Assembly (NCBI GenBank): GCA_964587525.1
Contig: CAZPLZ010000007.1
Coordinates: forward strand, 1-33,642
Length of the DNA stretch: 33,642 nucleotides
Reading direction: 5' to 3'
From: CAZPLZ01 sp964587525
GTDB lineage: Bacteria; Oederibacteriota; CAKKQC01
Shown piece by piece: positions 24,562 to 30,738 of this stretch. The notes beneath the pieces are model-generated. The model searched no databases. It was not told the DNA's origin and saw only the letters and a program-made list of their open reading frames with translations. The position numbers and the translations under genes are program-made. Position 1 is the stretch's first letter. Every line of letters starts with the position of its first letter.

Positions 24562-25461
24562 ATGGACACAGTTTTTGAAACTGAGATCCAGGAGTTAAAA
24601 CTTTACAGCCGGGGAAAAGTGCGGGACATTTACGAAGCAGGTCCCCATCTCCTGCTGGTCGCCACCGACCGGCTCTCCGCGTTCGACGTCATCCTGCCAG
24701 ATCCAATTCCGGGCAAGGGGGCGGTTTTGACGGCGCTGTCAAATTTCTGGTTCGAGCGGACCCGCCACATCATTGAGAACCACATTCACGACGCTCAGCC
24801 CTGGGCCACCGAGCCCGAAAACGCGGTGTACCAAAAACTCAAAGGCCGCGCCGTGCTGGTCAACCGCGCCGAGCCGGTGCTGATCGAATCGGTGATGCGG
24901 GGTTACCTGTCTGGGTCTGGGTGGACGGAATACCAGAAATCCGGAACGGTGTGCGGCATCAAACTCCCGGTGGGGCTTAAGGAATCAGCCAAGCTGCCCG
25001 AGCCAATCTTTACCCCAGCCACCAAAGCTCCACCGGGTCAGCATGACGAGAATATCTCCTTCGGAGAAGTGTGCAACCGAATCGGCAAAGATCTGGCCAC
25101 CCGGATCCGGGACGCCAGCCTCGCCTTGTACTCGCAGGCGGTCCCCTACGCCCTTCAACGAGGTCTGATCATCGCCGACACCAAATTCGAGTTCGGGATC
25201 CTGAACGGCAGGCTGATTGTGATTGATGAGATGCTGACGCCAGATTCATCCCGGTTCTGGCCGCTGGATGGCTACGTGGCCGGCAAGCCCCAGCCCAGCT
25301 TCGACAAGCAGTTCGTACGGGATTACCTGATATCGATCAAGTGGAATAAAACCCCCCCCGCTCCTTCGCTGCCAGCGGAGATCATTAAAAAAACATCCGA
25401 GAAATACCGGGAAGCGTTCTCCCGACTCGCCCCCGGCAGCGAAACCCTCGGCTCGGTTTAG
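24562..25461 (+). CDS. purC: Phosphoribosylaminoimidazole-succinocarboxamide synthase
   Basis: Purine synthesis enzyme that couples CAIR to aspartate using ATP, giving SAICAR. The 299-aa protein has YSRGKVRDIYEAGPHLLLVA, TDRLSAFDVILPDPIPGKGA, RAEPVLIESVMRGYLSGSGW and the signature GLIIADTKFEFG. Its length and GYLSGSGWTEYQ put it with the longer, yeast Ade1-like type, not the short E. coli type. The start is the ATG at 24562 behind CGGAGGTGTTC; the frame opens two codons earlier with a GTG. It stands alone, divergent from mgtC, and is followed by the left end of the integrated element. Confidence 0.95.
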   Translation: MDTVFETEIQELKLYSRGKVRDIYEAGPHLLLVATDRLSAFDVILPDPIPGKGAVLTALSNFWFERTRHIIENHIHDAQPWATEPENAVYQKLKGRAVLVNRAEPVLIESVMRGYLSGSGWTEYQKSGTVCGIKLPVGLKESAKLPEPIFTPATKAPPGQHDENISFGEVCNRIGKDLATRIRDASLALYSQAVPYALQRGLIIADTKFEFGILNGRLIVIDEMLTPDSSRFWPLDGYVAGKPQPSFDKQFVRDYLISIKWNKTPPAPSLPAEIIKKTSEKYREAFSRLAPGSETLGSV

Positions 25462-25495
25462 CGGTAAAATATCGCATCCATCCAAGAGACCTTTT

Positions 25496-25535
25496 TGGGC
25501 AGGTGGCAGAGCGGACAATTGCACCAGACTGTAAA
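25496..25535 (+). repeat. Left attachment site: 5' half of tRNA-Tyr
   Basis: Forty bases identical to 30634-30673, covering acceptor strand, D arm, 5' anticodon stem and anticodon loop (CCAGACTGTAAA). The 3' half does not follow: the next bases GGTGACAGCC cannot pair with the anticodon stem, so this copy cannot make a tRNA. It marks one end of the element. Confidence 0.85.
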
Positions 25536-25588
25536 GGTGACAGCCGCCTGACCGGCTCCGGTTGAGACATAACCGGAAGGATTGGCCA

Positions 25589-25633
25589 AGGGCCCGCACA
25601 GGCAACAACAACCTGAGCGGGCCTTGCTTTTTT
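25589..25633 (+). terminator. Rho-independent terminator inside the left end
   Basis: GGCCCGC (25591-25597) pairs with GCGGGCC (25617-25623), with a second stem CAGG/CCTG inside, then GCTTTTTT (25627-25633). It lies just inside the left att site and would stop transcripts from purC or the truncated tRNA promoter entering the element. A smaller CCGGTT/AACCGG hairpin precedes it (about 25558-25577). Confidence 0.8.
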
Positions 25634-25689
25634 CTGATTCAGTTCATTCCGCAACGCCCGGGGTCATTAGTCCCTGCTGGTACGTTTTG

Positions 25690-25780
25690 GTACCTCCTCG
25701 TCTCCTTGGTGGCACATCTGGGGGCACACTATCTCACCAGCCAGCCGCAACCAAAGTGGCCAAGTCCGCCGGTAGATCAT
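25690..25780 (+). pseudogene. Possible remnant of an integrase C-terminus
   Basis: One plus-strand frame reads PRLLGGTSGGTLSHQPAATK followed by VAKSAGRS. The LGGTSGGT part resembles the LGGTVGGTADASGGKSTD tail of the intact integrase at the other end, and such Gly-Thr tails are common in this integrase type. No catalytic domain precedes it. It may be left from an earlier, related element. The evidence is only a short stretch, so confidence is low. Confidence 0.25.
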
Positions 25781-25843
25781 GTTTTTCTGGTGATGACATA
25801 CCCCAGCAGTCGTTAACCTTCTAATTGGGTGGGACTTTGTGGC

Positions 25844-26023
25844 TTATGTTTTTCGACCCTTTCGTTCGTCGTGCTTTCGCACTGCCTCTAGGCCTTCCAG
25901 AACCCACTTATAGACCTGTTGAGAGACGGTGCGGTGCTCCCGTTCCGCTATGGTCTGAATCTCTGCCTTAACCTGGGGGCCAACACGTAACGCGATAGTT
26001 TCAGTTCGTTTCTCTCTGCGCAT
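25844..26023 (-). CDS. Small ribbon-helix-helix-like DNA-binding protein
   Basis: A 59-aa frame starting MRREKRTETIALRVGPQVKA and ending ...RKHDERKGRKT. TETIALRVGP fits the N-terminal beta strand, and KAEIQTIAEREHRTVSQQVY plus KWVLEGLEAV fit the two helices of an Arc/CopG-like fold. It is divergent from the beta-barrel gene with a 117-bp gap, so it could repress that gene and itself. No toxin gene is next to it. The ribosome site is weak; the call rests on the fold-like pattern. Confidence 0.6.
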   Translation of the reverse strand: MRREKRTETIALRVGPQVKAEIQTIAEREHRTVSQQVYKWVLEGLEAVRKHDERKGRKT

Positions 26024-26140
26024 ACGTTAGATTCTCAGGTGTGTTACAGTGACTTGACAACGTTTATATGATTTATCTAAGTTACATATGTTTACCTTTG
26101 ACCACTTTGAAAACACATTCAGAAGACAAGGAGGAGCCAC
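26024..26140. promoter_or_regulatory. Divergent control region, RHH protein / beta-barrel protein
   Basis: An AT-rich 117-bp gap in otherwise GC-balanced DNA. TTGACA at 26054-26059 is a possible plus-strand -35; no good -10 follows at 17 bp. ACATATGT (around 26084) is a short palindrome that could be an operator half. The GGAGG at 26131-26135 is the ribosome site of the beta-barrel gene. Confidence 0.3.
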
Positions 26141-26998
26141 ATGAACGCACTTAAAGTACTGGCTGTGACGCTCTCGCTCGGATTGCTCTTGACCGCTGGC
26201 AACCCGGTAAGGGCAAATGGCGATGCGCCGCAGAAACCCTGGCGCATTGGCGCTTGGATTGGACGGGCCTACGTTGACCTTGGAGACGTTGAAGCCGATA
26301 GATTGCAGGAGGGAAAAGCTCTTGCTAATGAATTTATGACCGACTGGTGGGGATCAGGCGTGGGCAATGGTGGCTCCACAACGGTCAAAGTGGATGATGT
26401 CAAGGCAGGCGCTACTATAGGCGCTGAAGTTGGGTATCTGGTGAATCCGACATTGGGTTTGGGCGTGAAGGTCGGGGTATTACAGCCTCCCGACCTCACT
26501 TCGGAAGTCACGGGCACGGGCGACTTTAATGAAACCCTAAAATACTCTGAAACGATTGAAACTTCCTTGATCCCTCTGCTGTTCGGAGGGTGGGTAGAAG
26601 GCGGGAAGCCTGTCGGATTCCACTATCGCGGCTCACTGTTTCTTGGCCCCTCCTTCGGATCGGGGGAGGCGAAACTTTCGCATTCCTTCACAGACCCTAC
26701 GGGGTTCTTCCCCAATGAAAGCTTGTCAGCAACCGTTCCACTCAGTGGCAACGCTTTTGCCTTTGAGGTAGGCGCTGGCGTGGGCTACGGGCTCAGCGAC
26801 ACGTTGTCGCTCTTTGTGGATGTTCTCTATCTTGCTGCAAATGTGAAAGAGATGAAGGCTACGAAGGATGTGGACGTGAATGGCGATGGTGTTATTGATG
26901 TCAAGAAGGGGGATGCAGACACCGACGCCAACAACAAGGCTATCGCGTACAACTTCAGCGGACTCAATCTCAAACTGGGGGTGCGGATCGCCTTTTGA
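26141..26998 (+). CDS. Outer-membrane beta-barrel protein (cargo)
   Basis: A 285-aa exported protein. The signal peptide is VLAVTLSLGLLLTAGNPVRA. The body has alternating strands (RIGAWIGRAYVDLGD, ATIGAEVGYLVNPTLGLGVK, GFHYRGSLFLGPSFGS, FEVGAGVGYGLSDTLSLFVD) and ends GLNLKLGVRIAF, a terminal-Phe signal used by the BAM machinery. This pattern fits an eight-strand OmpA/OmpW-like barrel. Between the last strands DVNGDGVIDVKKGDADTD looks like a calcium-binding Asp-rich loop, probably extracellular. ATG at 26141 follows AAGGAGGAG. Function is unknown; as cargo it may alter surface properties or phage reception. Confidence 0.75.
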   Translation: MNALKVLAVTLSLGLLLTAGNPVRANGDAPQKPWRIGAWIGRAYVDLGDVEADRLQEGKALANEFMTDWWGSGVGNGGSTTVKVDDVKAGATIGAEVGYLVNPTLGLGVKVGVLQPPDLTSEVTGTGDFNETLKYSETIETSLIPLLFGGWVEGGKPVGFHYRGSLFLGPSFGSGEAKLSHSFTDPTGFFPNESLSATVPLSGNAFAFEVGAGVGYGLSDTLSLFVDVLYLAANVKEMKATKDVDVNGDGVIDVKKGDADTDANNKAIAYNFSGLNLKLGVRIAF

Positions 26999-27021
26999 TC
27001 TGACGATTCTGGAAGCGTAAC

Positions 27022-27053
27022 ACCACAGGCCCTCAGCAATGAGGGTCTGTGGT
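27022..27053. terminator. Hairpin between convergent genes
   Basis: ACCACAGGCCCTC (27022-27034) pairs with GAGGGTCTGTGGT (27041-27053), 13 pairs with one G-T, around a 6-nt loop. It lies between the beta-barrel stop and the stop of the convergent 283-aa gene and could end both transcripts, although the T runs are weak. Confidence 0.65.
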
Positions 27054-27057
27054 CTGT

Positions 27058-27909
27058 TTAGATAGACTTCCGCGGGCGCGCCCGCGTGTCATCTGGTGTG
27101 GGTTTGATGGCCAATTCCATTTCCTCGGGCGAGCCAAGTTTCTTGGAGATTGCTTCCCCCACTTTGAAACGGAGTGGCAAAGACGGAGTTGGCCTTTCCA
27201 ACAACCTTTCGAGTTCAGGCGTAGCGGGCCGCCATGGCTCAGGTTGAAAGAGGAGTGGCCGAAAGCGTCCGTCCCGTAGCGTACTGAAAAAAAGCGTCCT
27301 GAGCCGATCTGTGGAAAGCCCCACATCACGGGCGATCTCTGACCTACTCTGAATGTAGATAAGGGCCTTTGCAATCGAGCCCCGCTCTTCTGCGAGGGCC
27401 CGAAGTAGTCCAACGACTAATGGTCTTGGTATGTTTGTGCCACCCCATTTTCTACCGTAATGCCGCCGAGCTGTCCGCAGCAGGCCCTTCACTCGGAGTT
27501 CGCACAGTGCATTCCGAACCCAATCTTCCTGTACAAACCGCAGGTTGACATCCAAAATCTTGAAGACAGCGCGATGGTTTCCGGCCTCATAGCGCTTGCG
27601 GAAATGGTCACTGATTTCCCGGGAGTTCTGGGCGGCTCCTGCAACCGACACGTCCCGCGTCTCGAATCCGGAGACCTCAACCTGGTTTGAGCTAGGCTGT
27701 GGTGCCAGAGCCCATTTGCGCGTTGGCTTTGGAAATAGCCGGCCAACGATTGTGGCTGGAGCCATCTCCCACTCAATTTTCTTCTGACCGGTGTGTGCCA
27801 TAAAGGCGTCAAAGATTGGAGAATGAGTCCAACTTAAAAAACGACACCCCCACGTGGCCCTCTGCATGATCTTATCGAAGAAGGATGTTAAAGCAAACTT
27901 GGCATGCAT
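27058..27909 (-). CDS. Element protein of unknown function, possible DNA-binding
   Basis: A 283-aa frame that I do not recognise with certainty. The stretch RKRYEAGNHRAVFKILDVNL (about residues 104-123) resembles a short region seen in other mobile-element proteins. SEIARDVGLSTDRLRTLFFS (about 191-210) could be a helix-turn-helix. The protein is basic overall. The start is unclear: ATG codons at residues 1, 15 and 37 lack good ribosome sites, and the first overlaps the divergent primase remnant. A replication or regulatory role is possible but not shown. Confidence 0.5.
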   Translation of the reverse strand: MHAKFALTSFFDKIMQRATWGCRFLSWTHSPIFDAFMAHTGQKKIEWEMAPATIVGRLFPKPTRKWALAPQPSSNQVEVSGFETRDVSVAGAAQNSREISDHFRKRYEAGNHRAVFKILDVNLRFVQEDWVRNALCELRVKGLLRTARRHYGRKWGGTNIPRPLVVGLLRALAEERGSIAKALIYIQSRSEIARDVGLSTDRLRTLFFSTLRDGRFRPLLFQPEPWRPATPELERLLERPTPSLPLRFKVGEAISKKLGSPEEMELAIKPTPDDTRARPRKSI

Positions 27910-27944
27910 CGTCTGACGGCACTTCTAGGAAGCGAAGTGCGCGC

Positions 27945-28262
27945 ATGGGGGTATTGGGTGCCGTGCTCGAATATTGGCGCTGGTGTTTTGGCACTATCGC
28001 GCTTAGGCAGTGTACGAAGAATCCACCGGTAGGTTTCAAGTGGGCAGAATACCAGCCCGGAAGGGGCACAAGGGAAGAAATTGAGAGATGGATTGAACAA
28101 ACAGCGGTGTATTATTCAAGAAGTCCATCTTCTTCCTACAAGAACCTTCAAATCGACCTGGCCAAACTCCAAACACCTTTCCATGCGCTCGCCTTGACGC
28201 TGCCGGGACAAGTCCCAAGCAAAGGACACGAGGGCACGGCCCGAACATGGAATCCGCATTGA
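27945..28262 (+). pseudogene. Primase-polymerase (prim-pol) N-terminal remnant
   Basis: The frame (open from 27885) reads MGVLGAVLEYWRWCFGTIAL then RQCTKNPPVGFKWAEYQPGR and GTREEIERWIEQ. This matches how bifunctional primase/polymerase domains begin (hydrophobic start, I-P/A-L-R, K-P, W-x-x-Y, EEI-x-x-W). The catalytic Asp motif (xLDVD) never follows; after about 60 residues the sequence turns into unrelated YYSRSPSSSYKNLQIDLAK. So the replication gene was truncated by a deletion. A small fusion protein might still be made. Confidence 0.45.
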
Positions 28263-28618
28263 GCACGCTCAGGGCCAGAATAGTCGCGCCCAAAATGAAA
28301 TATATCTCACTGCGGGAGGGTGCCCGGATGGTCGGCCTATCCAAGAAGACGTTGCGCCGTCGGCGAGCCCTTCTCCGCCTCGTGAAAGGAAAGCGCACGG
28401 GGCGTTGGTATGTACGCACCGACATTTTGATGAGGGCTCCGATCTTGACCCTTGGCCGGGCTAGTAGACGCATCGGCGTGCACTACGAAACGGTCCGGCG
28501 CTGGGTCAAGCAGGGAAAGCTGAACGCGTACCGCAGGCTGCCGCCATCCAGCGGAATCCGCACGGCCCGAATGATTTCAGTGGCGTCAATCGTGAGACTG
28601 AAGCGTGGAAGGAGGTGA
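28247..28618 (+). CDS. Tandem two-HTH DNA-binding protein
   Basis: A basic 123-aa protein with two similar excisionase/MerR-like helix-turn-helix units: YISLREGARMVGLSKKTLRR (residues 19-38, then a wing GKRTGRWYVRTDIL) and LTLGRASRRIGVHYETVRRW (67-86, followed by VKQGKLNAYRRLPP). Each unit resembles a whole Xis-type domain, so the protein could bind two adjacent sites as a monomer. It starts within the end of the primase remnant and lies 5 bp upstream of a small RHH gene with a strong ribosome site. Control of excision or of the downstream micro-genes is inferred. Confidence 0.6.
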   Translation: MESALSTLRARIVAPKMKYISLREGARMVGLSKKTLRRRRALLRLVKGKRTGRWYVRTDILMRAPILTLGRASRRIGVHYETVRRWVKQGKLNAYRRLPPSSGIRTARMISVASIVRLKRGRR

Positions 28619-28623
28619 CAGTC

Positions 28624-28788
28624 ATGGCACAAGGCATGGTGCTAGTGCAGTTGCGGTTACCGAAATTGGTGTACGAGAAACTCAAGCGGCGCTCCGACCA
28701 GGTGAGTGTCTCCATGAACCGCTATGTGATTCGGGTGTTGCGTAGTTCCAACATGACGAAGGCAAGACACACCAGGAGGGCAAGATGA
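28624..28788 (+). CDS. Micro-protein, ribbon-helix-helix-like (54 aa)
   Basis: A frame starting at ATG 28624 behind a near-perfect AGGAGGTGA. It reads MAQGMVLVQLRLPKLVYEKL and continues KRRSDQVSVSMNRYVIRVLR. MVLVQLRLP as strand, LVYEKLKRRSDQ as helix 1 and VSMNRYVIRVLRSS as helix 2 fit an Arc/HicB-type fold. The tail TKARHTRRAR is basic, suggesting nucleic-acid binding. Its stop overlaps the next start (ATGA), so the two are translated together. Confidence 0.7.
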   Translation: MAQGMVLVQLRLPKLVYEKLKRRSDQVSVSMNRYVIRVLRSSNMTKARHTRRAR

Positions 28789-28910
28789 CTACTGCAAGAC
28801 TTGTCAAGGCGATCGAGGAAGCGATGGATGAGCTGGAGATCGATGAAAACCAGCGCATTGCCACGCTCCTCGAAGCGCTGGAAGAGGATGACGAAGACGA
28901 AGAGGAATAG
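28785..28910 (+). CDS. Acidic micro-protein A (41 aa)
   Basis: Frame MTTARLVKAIEEAMDELEID then ENQRIATLLEALEEDDEDEE E. GGAGGG precedes the ATG, which overlaps the stop of the 54-aa gene (ATGA). It is probably a short helix pair with a strongly acidic tail (EEDDEDEEE). It is a paralogue of micro-protein B 60 bp downstream: K-x-IE-E/D-AM-D/E-EL, then a second helix and an acidic tail line up. Function is unknown; DNA mimicry, or neutralising the basic 54-aa partner, are guesses. Confidence 0.65.
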   Translation: MTTARLVKAIEEAMDELEIDENQRIATLLEALEEDDEDEEE

Positions 28911-28971
28911 CAACCGGGTCGGGCGACTACTCGCCTCGCCAAGGTCAAAGCCTGCACAGGGAGGTGACACT

Positions 28972-29118
28972 ATGAAACTGCGCGTCAGGTTCAACAACAA
29001 GCAGATTGCGAAGTTCATTGAAGATGCGATGGAAGAGTTAGGGTTGAAGAAGTCAGACTCTATCGAAGAGCTACTTGGTGAGCTTCGAGAGGATGACGGT
29101 GAAGAGGAGGATGAATAG
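28972..29118 (+). CDS. Acidic micro-protein B (48 aa)
   Basis: Frame MKLRVRFNNKQIAKFIEDAM then EELGLKKSDSIEELLGELRE and DDGEEEDE. GGGAGGTGA lies at a proper distance before the ATG at 28972; the longer frame upstream has no such site. It has a basic N-terminus with a possible strand (KLRVRFN), two helices and an acidic tail. It resembles micro-protein A from residue 12 on. A strong hairpin follows the stop, so it ends this micro-operon. Confidence 0.65.
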   Translation: MKLRVRFNNKQIAKFIEDAMEELGLKKSDSIEELLGELREDDGEEEDE

Positions 29119-29120
29119 CC

Positions 29121-29148
29121 AACGGGGCGGGATTACTCCCGCCCCGTT
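29121..29148 (+). terminator. Strong hairpin after acidic micro-protein B
   Basis: AACGGGGCGGG (29121-29131) pairs perfectly with CCCGCCCCGTT (29138-29148) across a 6-nt loop. It starts 2 bp after the stop. The T run after it is poor (GGGTTTCC). A weaker, similar hairpin (GGGCG/CGCC, about 28920-28937) follows micro-protein A, as if gene plus hairpin had been duplicated together. Confidence 0.65.
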
Positions 29149-29159
29149 CCGGGTTTCCT

Positions 29160-29465
29160 ATGGATCGAGTTGAAGATCAGAGCCGGGTTTTCTCTGCTTC
29201 TCAGGGATCGCAAGGCGCGCTGAGAGGGCAGGACTACCTGTCAGTAGAGGATGTTGCGGCACACCTGGGCGTCAAAGTGGGCACTGTACGGGCATGGCGT
29301 AAGCGTGGGGTGCTCCCTCCGGCTAACAAATTTGGCAAGCTGGTGCGCTGGCCGCGCCAGGACATCGAAGCCTGGGCACGCCAGCACCAGGAGCACGTTG
29401 GCAGGCGGCGTTCCGGTCCCGTAGAATTGAAGTGCCAATCCTTCCACGAAGGGAGGAAGCTATGA
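29160..29465 (+). CDS. Excisionase-like HTH protein
   Basis: A 101-aa protein with a single MerR/excisionase HTH: YLSVEDVAAHLGVKVGTVRA then WRKRGVLPPANKFGKLVRWP and RQDIEAWARQH, a typical helix-turn-helix plus wing as in AlpA/Xis-type proteins. Its stop overlaps the integrase start (ATGA), which supports a role as recombination directionality factor. The region before residue 20 is variable, and the start at 29160 has a weak ribosome site, so a later start is possible. Confidence 0.82.
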   Translation: MDRVEDQSRVFSASQGSQGALRGQDYLSVEDVAAHLGVKVGTVRAWRKRGVLPPANKFGKLVRWPRQDIEAWARQHQEHVGRRRSGPVELKCQSFHEGRKL

Positions 29466-30616
29466 CCCACGTGGAAGGGCGTGTGTGGCTGCGCCTTGGT
29501 ACGGGTAGCAGAAAGCGTTACTACTACAGGCGCAAGCTGCCGATCATTGAAAACAGAAAGAGAAAGTACCGGGATCTTCGGGTGTCCCTGGGGACCTCCT
29601 TGGAGCGGGCGATGCAGGAAGCCAAGCGGCTCGACACACAGAACGACGCCGAGCTGCGAGGTGAGCGCCCGCGGCGGGAAACAACTCTGGGGACCTTCGC
29701 TGAGTGGTATTTGAGATGGGTCCGGGACGAACGAAGGCTGCTCGGATGGAAGACGATCCGGGGCAATCTCCGCGCGCTAGTCGAGTATTTTGGGGACCTC
29801 CCGTTGAGGCGGATTACCCGTCCCGACGTGGAGCGCTTCCTAAATCGGCGGCGCCAGACGGTTCGGCCGGCGACGGTCAACTCCGCACTGCGCGATGTAA
29901 AGCGGATGTTCAATGTCGCCATCCAGGAGGGGTATCTGGACGCCAATCCGGCGTCCGGGATCAGGCCCTTCCAGGCTGACCGACTACCCGTCAGATTACC
30001 GACGGCCGAGGAAACCGGAATGCTCCTAGACTACCTCAAGGGACGGAAAGCGTGGCTGCACCCGCTGGTGCTGGTCCTGATCGGGACCGGATGCCGGCTC
30101 GGGGAGGCGTTGGGCATGACGTGGGCGGACTTGGATTTCGCCCGCACGACGCTGAACTTAAGACGGCGGAAGGTAGGGGATGTGCTCCCCATCCCGCTGG
30201 ATGGTGCGGTCAAGGACACCCTCTGGAATATCTGGACCGGGCACGGGATGCCGCGAGAGGGTCCGGTGCTGGCGGACGCTCAAGGAAAGGCACTGAGCCG
30301 ATACACGGTGCATGCAGCCTTCAAGGCGGCAAGCCGGCGGCTCGGAATGCCTTGGCTGACGCTGCGGACGTTTCGAAGGCTGGCCGCCACCCACGTGGCG
30401 GAGAGCACGAGGGACGTGCGGTTGGCACAGCTCCTGCTCGGCCATACGAACGTGCGGACGACAGAGCTGTACTTGGGACGTGCTGACGAATCGCGCAGGC
30501 TGGCGGTGGAGTCCATGTCCGCCTTCCTCGCCGGGCTTGGGGGCACAGTTGGGGGCACAGCGGATGCGTCCGGCGGCAAATCGACGGACGCAGTGGAAAC
30601 AAAAACGAAGAACTGA
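29462..30616 (+). CDS. Tyrosine recombinase (integrase)
   Basis: Catalyses site-specific integration into tRNA-Tyr. The start is the ATG at 29462 (384 aa) behind GGGAGGAAGCT. The N-terminal arm-binding domain is basic (GSRKRYYYRRKLPIIE), the SAM-like core-binding domain spans 75-160 (TFAEWYLRWVRDE...RPATVNSALRDVKRMF) and the catalytic domain 180-350. Catalytic residues are R212 (GTGCRLGEALGM), K237 (RRRKVGD), R305, H328 (LLGHTNVRTTELY) and the nucleophile Y337. The first His of the HxxR box is replaced by R302 (LRTFRRLAATH), which is unusual. The C-terminus is Gly/Thr-rich (LGGTVGGTADASGG). The stop lies 18 bp before the tRNA. Confidence 0.93.
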   Translation: MTHVEGRVWLRLGTGSRKRYYYRRKLPIIENRKRKYRDLRVSLGTSLERAMQEAKRLDTQNDAELRGERPRRETTLGTFAEWYLRWVRDERRLLGWKTIRGNLRALVEYFGDLPLRRITRPDVERFLNRRRQTVRPATVNSALRDVKRMFNVAIQEGYLDANPASGIRPFQADRLPVRLPTAEETGMLLDYLKGRKAWLHPLVLVLIGTGCRLGEALGMTWADLDFARTTLNLRRRKVGDVLPIPLDGAVKDTLWNIWTGHGMPREGPVLADAQGKALSRYTVHAAFKAASRRLGMPWLTLRTFRRLAATHVAESTRDVRLAQLLLGHTNVRTTELYLGRADESRRLAVESMSAFLAGLGGTVGGTADASGGKSTDAVETKTKN

Positions 30617-30633
30617 TTAACTTGTCTCAACCA

Positions 30634-30673
30634 TGGGCAGGTGGCAGAGCGGACAATTGCACCAGACTGTAAA
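30634..30673 (+). repeat. Right attachment site within tRNA-Tyr
   Basis: Exact copy of 25496-25535. Identity stops after the anticodon loop, so strand exchange most likely took place within the 5' half of the gene, and the 5' half of the working tRNA probably comes from the element. Confidence 0.85.
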
Positions 30674-30718
30674 TCTGGCGGGCGTAGCCCTACGAAGGTT
30701 CAAATCCTTCCCTGCCCA
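30635..30718 (+). tRNA. tRNA-Tyr (GTA)
   Basis: An 84-nt class II tRNA. Acceptor GGGCAGG/CCTGCCC, D stem GCA/TGC, anticodon stem CCAGA/TCTGG with loop CTGTAAA (anticodon GTA, 30669-30671), long variable arm GGGC/GCCC, T arm GAAGG-TTCAAAT-CCTTC, discriminator A; CCA is not encoded. The first 39 bases are duplicated at the left end of the element. The rhomboid-like gene starts 20 bp downstream. Confidence 0.95.
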
Positions 30719-30738
30719 GGAAATCATGCCGAGGTGAC

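Larger units (their letters stand above)
25496..30673. mobile_element. Integrative element inserted in tRNA-Tyr
   Basis: A 40-bp exact direct repeat (25496-25535 and 30634-30673) bounds 5.2 kb. The repeat is the 5' half of the tRNA-Tyr gene up to the anticodon loop. Inside, at the right end, are a tyrosine integrase and an excisionase-like HTH gene. Other contents are small regulators, acidic micro-proteins, a primase-polymerase remnant and a beta-barrel cargo protein. No conjugation or capsid genes are seen, so it is a small integrative, probably mobilisable or satellite-type, element, perhaps partly decayed. Confidence 0.85.

Noticed and set aside
25497..25580. A second tRNA gene
   Set aside because: Only the 5' half matches; anticodon stem, T arm and acceptor 3' strand cannot form.
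28801..28971. Upstream extension of acidic micro-protein B (frame open from 28801)
   Set aside because: It overlaps micro-protein A in another frame and reads as basic low-complexity sequence; the ATG at 28972 has a strong ribosome site.
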